NCBI GenBank assembly: GCA_963691815.1
Contig: OY829646.1
Location: 27,004,438 to 27,068,437 of the forward strand
Origin: Echiichthys vipera
Taxonomy: Eukaryota > Chordata > Actinopteri > Perciformes > Trachinidae
Reading direction: 5' to 3'
Length of the DNA stretch: 64,000 bases
The position numbers were made by a program, and so were the translations under genes. Shown one piece after another: positions 1 to 12,300 of the stretch (positions within the stretch are counted from its first letter, which is position 1; every line of letters starts with the position of its first letter). The notes below the pieces were generated by a model. The model worked only from the letters and a program-made list of their open reading frames with translations. It searched no databases and had not been told where the DNA came from.

Positions 1-716
1 CATGTTGTGCTAAATGAGTAGTTATGCTAGTGCTAACCAGGTCTGAATGCTTCTAAAAGAACAGGAATGAGCTCTCAGGTGACGTGTGTGGCTCTTAAAA
101 GAGCGGTTGTGTTTTAGTGCGATCAGACCGTCAGTGATTTAACCACCAAAGCTGCACAGGGTGCTGACCTGTCTCTTCAGGCAGAAAATCAGACCGGGAT
201 ACGCTTTACTGTAGTGATGGCTTTCTTCTTCTTCTTTTGGATTTCTGGGAGACTAGATGCCAAAAGGCACATTGCTGCCATCCACAGGTCAGAGTTATAT
301 CAATTATTTTAATATATCCATAGGAACAGTCTGGTTTCCCTGATGCAGTCAAGGACTGCAACAATGGCGGCTTTTGTGATCTCCTGGATGTAATCATGGA
401 GAACTTGATAACGCTTACTGCAATCTTAACACTGACTGGCTGACACGGCACAATGTGGCGTGACACGCCTGAAAAGTCCAATATTTTGTTGACTTGTTTG
501 AAGCTGCGTGTCCATCTTGTCGCGCAAAACGCGCCTAACTTGTTGCACGTCTTGAAATAGCGTCTGTACAATTGACTTTGTATGTAATCCTGTCACATTT
601 TCGCATCTGTCTCCTTGGTGTGAACACACCTTTAGACTTTCATTTCAAACAATTTCAAACCTGCTCACTGCTTTGGCTATAACATTAGGGAAAAGAGTAA
701 AGACACCATCACTTAC
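1..716 (-). other. partial intron of ankrd11 (after exon 8)
   Basis: No coding exon of the conserved ANKRD11 C-terminus is readable here on the minus strand, so this is intron running off the edge. The part around 430-632 resembles a decayed DNA transposon end: a CpG-containing stretch that finishes with a GTGTGAACACACC-type inverted motif near 620-632. That resemblance is weak. The small ORFs at 206-571 and 426-629 match no family I know. Confidence 0.6.
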
Positions 717-3393
717 CACAGGGATGTGAAGCTTGCTAAGGGGCTTTCCATCCAGCAGGTAGGAGCCAGTGTAGGTCACATATTCAGCGTAACACTGCGG
801 GGCCTGTGGGGTGATGTAGCACAGAATCTTCCTCTTTTCCTCAATCTTCTTCCTGATCTGCAGGTACTCGAAGTAAGGGTTGGAACGGTCACTGTGGTAG
901 GGCTCGATATCGTCAAGCTTGATGGCATTGACTACTACAGCCAAAGTCTGTTGGATCATTTCCCTGGTCTGCTGCATGGCTGTGTTAACCAGCTGGACCT
1001 GAACCTGTTGCCCAGCAGAACGTGGAAATTTCCTCTTCCGTGGGTGCTGGGTCTGAGATTCCTCTTCGTCCACAAGGAGAGAGCGACCTTTTGTCGTCCT
1101 ACTGATAACCACTGGCGCAGGTGTTGTCACAGAAGTAGGTACAGACACTGCTGGGGTTGTATTCGATGCAGTAGAGGAGACAGTAAGCAAAGATTCTTTG
1201 TCTTTCTTCGGAGCTGGGAAGGAAGAGTTTGAGGTGGGTGTCAGGGATCTAGTAGGAATTGGGGTAATTGTCACTGTTGGATTGGTCGTTACAGGGGTCG
1301 CAGTGGCAGTCAAGGTTATTATGCTGGAGGTAGGAGCAACAGCAGCAGCAGAGGGATTGTTCTTGGCGCGATTGCGGGTTATTCTTTGAGGGATTTCATC
1401 CACCTTCTTGGTAATATCTATAGTGGCGGACACAGTGGTCTGGATTACTGGCGTTAGCTTGGATGTGGTCTCCTGAGTGTCTGGTAGTTCCACTGTGCTG
1501 GAGAGGGTGACTGCCACTGGGAGTTGAGAGAGAGGAAGAGGACTGCATGACACAGGTTCTGCTAAGGGCTCAGACATGTCCTCCTGTCTCACATCTGACT
1601 TGATAGCAGACACTGAATCAATGGGTAACTGCAGTGGCTCAGCGAGGGAGTGGATCTGAATGTGATGCTGCTGACTGGGATCTGGTTTCACAGATGAATA
1701 CAACATACTGGGATCGGAGTCATCAGGTCCTCCATAAGGTCCTTTTCTTTCCAAAATGCTGGCCTGTTGTGTTAGAGCGAGAGAGCTGTTGACTGACAGA
1801 CTGTGAGGCTCAGGGTCCAACTCTTGCTGGAAGTTTGCATGTGGTGACGGAACAAGTAAGTCTTCTTGTCTGGTGGGCTCTTCTAAACCTAGGTCTCCAG
1901 CAAGGCATGAAGTCTTAGCTGGGCTTGGTAAGTCCATCTCCATTATGTCTGGGTCATCTCTGTCTGTAATTGTATGTCTTATGTGGGTCAGAACTGTCTT
2001 GTTGTGGTCAGTTAGTTCTGGGTCTCGAGACTCAGCTTCTTCCGACTTGTCTGGTAGTGGTAGCTCAGGTAAAGAGAACGGTCCCAAGTCATCCAGTTCA
2101 TCTGTATCAGCTGAGAATGGGTCAGCCCAGGGCACCACTGGCTCAGTATCCCCAGCTGGAGCCATGTGGCTTTCAGCGGTAGCACTGAAGCTGTGCGTCG
2201 TCTGGCCGCTGTCTGGTTCTTCACATGTTGACTCAGTGTCCATCTGGCGACTTTCCTCTATGCTGGGCTTGTTACAGTCCTGGAAGAAAGACTCTAGCCT
2301 ATTCGATGATGATGAGGTGTTTAAATAGTTGGGTTCCTCATCAATAGCTGTGTCAGGCCTCTCTGGAGAGGGGATGTCAGCCACAGCCTCCTTCTGTTCA
2401 TCAAAGTCCTCTGGGTCCACTTTGTGCCACCTATTCCAGGTAGCATAAGGGGGAGTGATAGAGGGATGTCCGGACAAGTGGTGCATCTCACTGTCTGAAT
2501 GGTATGGGCTGGTTATTTTGGAGACCGCAGCCTCTATCTCCCCATACGTCCTGTGGGGAGATTTGAGGTCCATATCAGGGTTCCAACCCATGCTGTGATC
2601 ATAACAGTTCTCTCGATTGTTGGCTGGAGATTGTGCGGGCGAGATCTCTTGGATGTCTGGTTCCTGCCGGTCTGGAGACTCTGCAGGCCAGCTCTTCCTA
2701 AGAGGGTCCTCGACTGTAGGGGAGAAGGAACTTGGCTCCCTTGTTTGCTCCGGCTCCTCCTCTGCACAGTGGTCTCCATCAGCTCTCTCGTCCATATCGA
2801 CTTCGTCCTCAAAGTCCTCCTCTTCCTCATCCTCTTCCTCCTCTTCTAGATCCTGTTCTTCAGTGACAGAGGGAAGATCTGACAGGACCAGGTTGGGTTC
2901 ACTGTGATGAGGCTCAGAGATGTCATCAATGTCCAGGGGTGGCAAAGCAGCAGGAGCTGGTGTTGGTGGTGCAGCGATGTCGAAACAGGGCTCCTGAGGG
3001 TCTGGCCTGTGAACTGGTGTAGAGGGTTTAGGCAAGAAACTGTTGTACACATTGTCCTCTGTGCCAGCAGGAGTTGGTGCTGCCACATCTGGTGTAGGAA
3101 GGGCTGGTTCCCGCCGAGGGGACAATATTCGAATTGGGGAGAAATACGGAGATGGCAGGCACTCCAGTCTATCCACAGTTGCTGATTTGTCCTCTAGAGT
3201 TTGGGAGGAAGCTGACGCATCAAATTCAACTGATGGATCACTCTGTCGAAGGAACTTGTCAGCCTCAGCCTTGAACTCATCCTCCAGAGGCCTGCGGACG
3301 TCAGAGGATGCAGATCGGCTGACAAGTGGCAGCTGGAGGTTCTTGGCAGGGGTAGGACATGTGCCCTCCTGGAAATTCTGGGAGTTGGAGTAC
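717..3393 (-). CDS. ankrd11: ankrd11 exon 8, acidic and Pro/Ser/Thr-rich region plus the start of the C-terminal domain
   Basis: The donor GTAAGT starts at 716. The acceptor is a tandem ...CCCCAGCAG: the downstream AG gives a start at 3393 (SFFE-RYSNSQ, aligning with human SFFDRF), and the upstream AG would start at 3396 and insert one Ser. The exon encodes residues 1776-2668. Features are an acidic run around 1954-1979 (DLEEEEEDEEEEDFEDE), many SPxx and PxxP motifs, a Thr/Pro-rich low-complexity stretch, the basic HPRKRKFPRSAG, and the conserved C-terminal block VQLVNTAMQQTREMIQQ, DDIEPYHSDRSNPYFEYLQI, RKKIEEKRKILC, YLLDGKPLSKLHIPV. The open frame that runs on to 645 after the donor is intron. 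Phase out is 0; the next exon is off the window. Confidence 0.96.
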
Positions 3394-6300
3394 CTGCTGG
3401 GGGAACAACAGAAAGACAAAACATTAGAAAATATGTCACATTTATCAGAGTTAAAATGATCAAAACAGTAACCCCATAGTACATTTACACGTTTAAATAC
3501 CTTTCAAAGAAAGATGGAGAACAGGCATTCATTGACATAGTCATAGCTGATGAGTTTTGGCAGTCCAGCCCATCCAACATAATGTCAGGGTAATCCTCTG
3601 CACTACAAGATGGGGTACGTGGAGTCTGCATTACTTCCTCAAAGCTGGGACAGGAGATGACAGATGTTGGTGTGGGGACACCAGTTGGCCTGTTTTGATC
3701 TGGCCTGGGAGAGGCAGGGAGGTTCTCCTTCATCTGATGGCCAGCCAGCCAGTCCTTTGAGTTTTGACTGTCAGTAGGCTGGAACTTCCTGTTTGGGGAC
3801 ATCATTTGGGCCGGGAGACCCACATCCTTCAGCTTCTTCTCTTTAATACCAGTCTCCAGACTGTTTGATTTCTTTGATGATAGCTCGCTGCGGTTTTTCC
3901 GTACATCCTCTGTGGACTTGGTCTTGTCCTTGAGTTTAGGGTCCCCTGACTTGGGTCTCAACTTCTCCATCTGCTTCATCCTTTCTTTATGTCTCTTGTG
4001 GCGCTCCTCAATCTCCTGGTCTTTTAGACTCAACATCTGACCAAAACTTGTCATTTGATAATCACCATCCACCAATAGTTTTTCACGTGGTCGATTATCT
4101 TTCCTCACAGTATCTTTGGACTGAGTGAGTTTTTCATTTTCATCCTTAGCCTTAGATTTACTGTGGTCTATTCTGTTGTCTTTGTCCAATGTATCCCGAT
4201 TTCTGTCTTTTTTCATATCAAATTTAGGACTTTCTTCTTTTGACCTGTCTTTCAGAATGGTGACCTGCGGGCTATCTTTCAATCCTGATTTCACATCCTC
4301 TTTGGAGTGTTTAAATGACCCAAGTCCTTCAATGTACTTGTTCTTTTCCTCTTTTATTTTTTCCTTATGTTTCTCCTTTTTCTTTTTGTCTTTTGTTCTG
4401 TCATTGATGACACCAGTTGCTTTGTCTTTTTTGGACATCTCTTTTTCAAATTCCAAAGTTTTATCAAACTCGTCTTCGCCGTCTCCCTTACTTCCATATG
4501 GGAATGTGTAAGGGTCTGCTTCTAGAGGCATGGGCTCTTTCTCAAAAGGTAGACTCTCTCTGCGGCTGTAGGACTCTCTGATCTCCTCGGTCTTGTCACG
4601 CTTGTCTCCTTTTTCCTTCTTGACCTTTTCTTTCTCCTTATCGTGGCTTTTCTTGGACGAAGATGACGAGGAATGTCGATGCCTCTCTTTCTCTCTGAAC
4701 TTGTCCTGGGGTGTAGATATGGACAAGGAGTCTCTTCTGTCTTCAGTCACATCAGTCAGGCTGATCGAGTCATAGTAAGTAGTGAGGACTGGCTCATGAC
4801 CTCGGTCAGTAAAACTATCTGAAGAGCTTTCACTGATCTTGTCATTGGAGTCATCCTTGTAGTCATTCATAGCTTCCTCTTCCAATTTTTCTAGGAGGGA
4901 CTTTTCATTCTCACCACTGCCTTTTGAGGGTTTCCTTTCCTTAGAATGGTCCAACTTATCCTTATATTTGCTCTTTGTCTTTTCCTCACTGGTGTCCCTT
5001 TTGTCCAACAGCTTCTGCTTATTTTTCTTCTCTTGATTTGAGTCCACTGACATTCTGTCTTTTCTTTCCTTATGTTTCGCATCTACAGAGTCTTTCTTGT
5101 CTTTGTTGTGTTTCTCTAGGGAACCTTTCCTCTCTTTGCCAGTGTCAAATGTGGCCTTTTCTTTCTTCTTTTCTTTGTGATCTTTGTCTTTTGCCTTTTC
5201 GATGTTATGTTTGGCCTCTGCAGAGGATTTTCTCATTTTTTCTGAAGGAAAGTGATCCAACTCATCCTGATCAGGTGTTGAGTCTTTTCTGATTGAGTCA
5301 GACACAAGGGCGGCGCCACCATTGTAGCTGTCCTCATCGTCGTCACTTTCATCAGTGAAGATATCCGCTATTTTGTACCATGTTTTCTCACGGATTTTCT
5401 CAGGTTTTCTTTCCTCTTTCTTTACTTCCAAGACATCCTTCTCCCTATCAGCATGTTTGTCCTGAGAGGTCTTTTCTTTCTTGTCCTTGGTCTGTTCTGA
5501 AGACATTTTTCGATCTTTGCCATGAGACTCTTTGTGTTTGTCTTTGACTCCCTCTTTCTTGTCTTTGGTGCCCCGGTCTGCATCCTTTTCCTTGACAGTT
5601 TTTTCTGCAGAGCTTTTCTCACTCTTATCTTTATCCTGATCAGCTCCTCTGTCTTTTGTTTTCTCTTTGTGCTTGTCAGCCTTCGTCTTTTCTCGCTTAT
5701 CCATTCCCTCGCCCTTCTTTTCTTTCTCCTTTCCAGAGTGGTTTCTTTCTCTTATATCACACGATTTACTGACAGCATCAATGTCTTTGAAAAAAGTATC
5801 ATTACCATATTCATCTCTTGTAGATTCCTGCTTGATTTTTATGTCCTTTCTTTCCTTAATGAATTCATATGAGTCTTTACGTTCTCGGCTGTTGTCTAGA
5901 GAGTCCTTGTCTTTTTTGTCTTTGACCGTTTCTGTTGACTCCTTCCGCTTCTTTTCTTTTTCAACTGGGTGACTGGAGTTTAATTTTTGTTTTTCTGACC
6001 AGTCTTTTTTCTTTTCATTTGTCTTTTCAGAGGAATCTTTGTCTTTCTTCTTAGAAGGAGCTTCTTTCTCTGATCTTTTCTCATTGTGATCTAATTTCTT
6101 GTCCTTGACTTTATCTTTCCTTCTTGTCTCTTCCTTAACAGTCTCGACAATTAGTTTAACAGTGTTGTTGGCTTTGTATTCTTTGTAATCTTTGACAGGT
6201 GCGTCCCAGCTGTCCTCTCCATAGGAGGAGTCAGAGGACATCTCTGAGCCCCATCTGTCATGGTGGTCATCTGAGGCACTGAGCTTTGTGTCCTCTAAGT

Positions 6301-9300
6301 TGAGAAAACGGCTGTTAACGTCATAACCTTCATATTCAGACTCTTCCTTCGGAGCTTTATCTTTTTTACATTTCTCCTTCTCCTCCTTGGTGTTTTTCTC
6401 CTTGTCCACCTTTAGATGCTTTTCCTCTTTCTGCTCACTTTTCTTGTCTGTTTTTGAAGAGGACTTCTCCTTGGACTTTTTCTTTTTTTCCTCTTTGTGA
6501 GCCTTTTGTTTATCCTCCTTGGGCTTCTCCTTCTCCTTGACATTTTTATCCTTGTCAGATTTTACAGGCTTCTCCCTCTCCTCCTTATTTGTCTTGTCCT
6601 TGGTGGAGTCCTTTGCCTTCTTATTTTTCTCCTCTTTTGCTGTTCTGTGTAGGTCTTTTCCAGATGACCAATCCTTATCATCAGACTTACTTTTCGAAAG
6701 CCTATCCTCCTTTTTTGAATGGTCTTTTTCGTGTTTGGACAACTTGACCTTGCTCTCAGCTGGCGAGTCTGACTCAACAATAAGGGACTTCTGCCTTGAA
6801 TCATCATAATCAAAAGAATAGCTCTTGACAAATTTCTCATTCATGTCTTGATTGAGCACTAGACTAGGAGCTTTGTCCTTTTCCTTATTTTTGTGCTTGT
6901 GTTTCACTTTATGCTTTTTCAGCACTTTTCCGTCTACATCAGTTTTGGAGACAGCGCTGTCTGCATTGGAGTTTTTGTGGAGCTCAGAATTTTTCTTGTC
7001 AACTGTGCTACTGTGCACATTGTTATTCTTCTTTTTGTTCTCCTGTGCTTTCCTCTTAACTTGTTTTATTGACTCTACACTGGAATCAGCAGAGGAGTAG
7101 TCAGACTCACTGGACAGTCTTGTTCTGACTGAATCTGAGAGAGAACTGACGTCTGACCATGTAGGAGATGACACAGTCTTCCAGCCATCTGTCCTCCACT
7201 GCTTTGGATGCTGTTCTGCCAATGATGGTGCTTGTTTCTGAGAGTTCAAGTTCCCATGGGAAGAGGAGGAGGAAGCGTTAAAGCCAGGGGAGTCTTTCAG
7301 GTTCGTGGCAGAAGTGTCCTTTGTACTGTTAGAGCCCTTATCGTCCTCACTCTCTCCACAATCTCCACAATCAGAGTCAGATGTACAGAATTTGTCATTG
7401 GCTTTACCAAACCTGACTTCTTTACTGACATTATTTTTACTCTCCTTCTTCCGTTTCTTTTTGACCTTACTCTTGTCTTTTTGTTGTTTAGAGCTCACGC
7501 TGCCAGAGTCTCTAGTCTTGGTATTTGTTTGCTGGGTTTGTTGCCGCGGCGTGGGCGCTGGCGTGAAACACGTCCTATCGTCCTCGTCTGAACTGTTACT
7601 GTCAGAGACAATCCGCCTGACAGTTTTCTTTGGTGTGAGCGAGTTGCTTTTGGAATAGGTTTTGACCTCCATCTTGGGTATAGAGATGAAGCTGTTGGCC
7701 TTGGGGATCGTTTCCTTACGGAAGTCTTTTTTCAAGAGGTGTTTATCGTCCACAGGAGGTACACGTTCCTCCTCATCATCCTCATCAAATTCATATTCAT
7801 CTTTGACAGGTGTGGCAGCAGATTTAGGAGGGTCCACAGTTTTCCCTTTCAACTTCAACTTCTCAAACTCAGAGTCTGTGTTATTGCCATCGACAGAGCT
7901 AGACGGAGCAAATGAGGGGGCGTCTTCCTCCTCCGAAGATTCTGTGGAAAATAAAAAGAGGCACGATCAATACACAACTTCATTAAACACAATCCAATCT
8001 ACACTTATGACTAGTATAATTTTATTACAAAGCAAAGAATCTCTGCAAGTCTGTGTGTCTGTAATCTGCATATCTCAAGGACCGGTTATCAAATCTACTT
8101 GACACCAGACGGGTGTATTGCTGATGACCCTGTGACAGGCTTTGTGTTGATGGTGGTGCAATTTGGACTTGCGACACATTATTCATTAAACTTTGAATAA
8201 ACCAAACCAATACTGCATTCATGTAACATCAGAATAATCAGAAAAATTAGTCTTACAATACAAATCTGGGATAAAATCAGTCATTATCACTAGAATCAAT
8301 GTGTTAAAATGCTCTGAGCAATAAAACACCACATATCTTCTGTGTAGTGTCTATGTTGTTTCTACATTACGACCTAAAGCTACACACTGAAGTTGAAAGA
8401 AAGACTACCCGGAACTGGGACAATAGGAGGAGCACATGGATGAAGCATGACTCTGAGGGTACATCCACGCGATCGAAAACAACCATTTTTTCCCTCTGTC
8501 GTTCTTAAAAAGTTTTCCGTCGACAAGGACTCGCTCAATAAATATCTGCGTCCACACGAAACCGGTGAAACCGGCAAAAAAACGGCAAAAAACGCTGTGA
8601 TACACATGCCAGGCATGGATGTGGAGCTGTAACTACCACATAAATACACCAACAAGGAGAAGAAGAGAGGGAGAGCTGCTGTTGTGTATAATCATAATAC
8701 AAAGACCGGAGAGTTTCTCACAAAATCTGGAGACTTCCCAAATCCCCATCCATCCTATAGAGAAATCTGTCGACTGTTTCTGGTGTCATTGGAGACTTTT
8801 GTGGTGTTTTGGACACTCTGATGCTGAAAATCACTCTGTAGTTAGTGTCCTTAACGAGCAGCGGGTGCTGCTGTGAGCCCATTCCCCGTCTCAAAGAACT
8901 CACAGGCGGGCACTGTCTCGCTACTTTTTGTGACCTTTTTGGACACTTTATTTATTAAAAATTGCCAAGAAGGGAAAAGGGAGAAATATATGGTTGGCCA
9001 AATTCATTCCCGTGCATGTCGCTTAGAGTACAGTTCCGTATACAGCCTATGGGTCCATGTCTCACTCCACTCAGCAGCACTGTTGTTGTTATGAGACGCT
9101 GCGGGGGTTAGTGGCCGGAGGTGGGGCGATGATGGCATTGTTAACGAAGTATGCCGTTTAAGCCGTCCAGGCGACAACGCCACAGGGGGTGTTCTTAAAT
9201 ATTCCTCAAGCCTGAGTACTAATGGACTGTTTTGCAGCCTGGGCATGTTTACATGGTCAGAATCAATGAAATGTGTAAATACTGAGTACTGCATTCAAAA

Positions 9301-12300
9301 TCGTATCCAAGTAAAAGTTCAAAATAATTAGCATCAAAAAATAATTAAAGTATCCGAAGTAAAAGCACTCATTATGTAGAATCCTATAAATTACCAAATC
9401 ATAATTAGTGATGCATTAAAGTTTTTATGACTTTGATGTTGCAGCTGGAAAAGTTGGAGCTAATTTTAATTATTTTATACAACTGGGTAGTTTAATCTAT
9501 TACATAAAAATGTATTAGTTGATTTATATTTTGTTATTAATAATCTGAAATAGCCCGGTGCCAAATATCTTAGGTACATTTGAATGAACTAGTCTATAAC
9601 GATCACATCATTTGGTGACTCAAAGATTTAACACTACATACCTGATGAACTGTCTTCACTTGAGGTGTAAGTGCCTTTCCCCAGTAATAGATTCAGCATA
9701 GTTGGAGAGTTCGCAACCTTCAGTGCTGTTTCACCTTTCCTGTTGCTTTGACGTGGGTCCCCTCCATACCGTAAAAGCAGCTTAACCACCTGAAACAAAT
9801 AAAATGCAATATTTATTAACATGAATTGCCATTTAATAAGTTCTCTTGGGGATCACACTTCAGGGGTCAAACGTTACAAAGTTAATGTACCACTAGGTTC
9901 ACGAATAAGCTTGACAGACAGTCGGCAATGATTTCAGACTAGAAACTGATTCTCCATCACCATTAACCTTTCCATTTTCAGAATCTTATGATAACTGGAT
10001 CTAACGTTTTGCTTTCTAAATTTAGAAATGTTATTTTGTTCTTTACTATTTTGATAAATAAAGTTGAGTGCATTCAGGCATGAGCTGCCTTTATTGACTA
10101 TACTGTTTTATTTAATTTTTTTTAACCTTGAAATGTCCATTGTTTGATGCATCATGTAGGGGGGTGTCATCATCCAGACCCTTGGTGTTGACCTCTGCTC
10201 CGGCTGCCAGCAGCTGCTTGGCCACATCATAATACCCCCTGTTGCACGCCTCATGCAATGCAGTCCAGCCTAAAAATGAGAAGAATTACTGTGTGAGGGA
10301 TGTTTGTAACACATAAATGAATATATTTTGCTACATGCATAAAAGTAAAGGACAGTATATACCACTAGCCTCTCACCTGCAAAGTCTTTTACATTCACAT
10401 CAGCTCCCTCGCTGATGAGCTCCTTGATGCGGCGTACCTCTCCACGGATTGCTGCTCTGTGCAGCCGAGTCTCTCCTCTCTCATTCCGTTTATTTACTTT
10501 GTCTTTGGTTTTAGATGCAGAGTTTGGCGTTCCCTTCTGACCCATACTGGACTGTGACTGATGCTTTGGTGTTGTGTCTGTAGATAGGACATGGACACAC
10601 ATTTCAACACTTGGACATTGCCTTGTGGCACATTAAAGACTTTCTTTTATTGTTGTTTCTATTTTGTCTACTACTACTACTTCTACTTCTACTACTACTA
10701 CTACTACTACTACTACGAATTAGTTTGTTTGAACTGCTTACAGCCAGAAGGGGGCAAACCTACTCTAGTAATCAGCAGCATGGTACTTGGACTGACTTCA
10801 CTTCGCTTATTTCACCACATTTACAAGATTAAAGCCATTCCTTAATCACATTTACATTATTGAGTTGGCACAGCTATTGTCCCAAATTATATCTAGAACA
10901 CACTTATTCAATCTATGCCCATGCCTTCAGGCATGCAACAAATGAATTAACACACAAATACAAGTATCGGTGCATTGGTCATCATCAACTTATTTTTTTA
11001 TCTCAAATGTCAACAGTAAGAGTAATAATAAAGTTATTAATAGAAGTAATAATAATAATGCTATTTTAGGTATCTATTACATCACCTGCAAAATGACGTT
11101 GTCTAGCAACAATAAAAATACCACTTAGACATAGGGAGGAAGTCAATATTATGAATAATTATCTAACGGCAGAAAGGATATCATAACAAATAAACAAAAA
11201 CTAAAGGCTTGTAGGCCTCTTGCTTACAGAATTAATGAAATACCAGAAGGTCCTGTACCTTTTCCATTTTATAAAAATAATTCCACTACAATAGACAAAC
11301 AAATATGTAACTGTTAAAAGCTGCTAACACATAACAATGCCTGCCCGACTGGCATCATAGTTTGAGAAATGAGAAATAATGTGGATTGACTTGTATGACT
11401 AGATTGCACCCGGTCCTGTCAAGAGTAATAATATGACCAAAATATGGGAAAAAAATAAGGGAAAAAGGGGAGGCAAGATGCTCAACCTCCAAAAAAGAAA
11501 CAAAAACAACCCCTACCTTCAGTCCATCTCTCTCTCTCTCTCAGCCCACCATCCTTGCTCACCACACACACAACACCGTCTACATATAAAGCTCCCTCCC
11601 ATCCCTTGTTCCCTGTCTGCCATCCGTCCACAGAAGACGTGGACTCCATGATAAGCACGCACCTGGACTGTTGACGGACTCCTCAGCTGTCATTTGCATG
11701 AGCAAGGCCACCTGCTGCCGCTCAGAGAGGGGGTACCCAGCCCGGATCCCTGGCATCCCCATTCCAAACGGCAAGCCCGCCTTCCGGGTGTTGGTGGGCT
11801 CCTTTTTAATGCGCTTCCGCTCTGGACCTGGTTTCTCTGTAAGGATGGTTAGAGGAGAGAAGCACAGTTAATTATACTGGGCTGCATAAACACATTTATG
11901 AATGCACAAAATGACACATTCATTCATGCATGCACAAACAAATGTAATTTACTGCAACTTCTGGAAGGGGATAGTAATTTGTGTGTTATTACTAATATAA
12001 GATATTTAATATTATTGTGAAAATATTCATAGGGTAAATGTATCATCTATCTCTTATTATGACAACTAACATGTAAGTATTTAAATTAGTTGTAGTTTTA
12101 GCCAGGCCATTACATACTATTTTCCTAAATAACAAAATACAGTTGATCATTTCTTAAATGTATCATCTAAACCAAGACCTTTATCTACTGTATATTTCCT
12201 TTATCTGGAAACCTATTCAGTATATCACAAAAACAGAACTAATGATTAAAAAAAAAAAAAGGAATCCTACTCAAAAAATGAGCAATAACAACAACAACAA

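Larger units (their letters stand above)
7942..9641 (-). other. ankrd11 intron 6, holding two repeat remnants
   Basis: 1700-base intron between exons 6 and 7. It contains one copy of a dispersed terminal-repeat family (8456 to about 8775) and a common fish interspersed repeat (about 9265-9560). The rest is unremarkable AT-rich sequence. No coding exon with family homology is visible on either strand. Confidence 0.8.

Noticed and set aside
645..716. Continuation of the exon 8 frame past 717 as a C-terminal end (GVFTLFPN...)
   Set aside because: A consensus GTAAGT donor follows LHIPV exactly where the family's exon ends, and the conserved C-terminus does not match this read-through sequence.
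726..1389. Long plus-strand ORFs opposite ankrd11 exon 8
   Set aside because: They are antisense shadows of a conserved coding exon, with no domain, no splice structure and no start context worth noting.
4125..7658. Many plus-strand ORFs rich in Phe/Ser/Leu opposite the giant exon
   Set aside because: The Lys/Glu/Ser codons of exon 7 read in reverse give Phe/Leu/Ser-rich frames; they look like membrane proteins but are composition artefacts.
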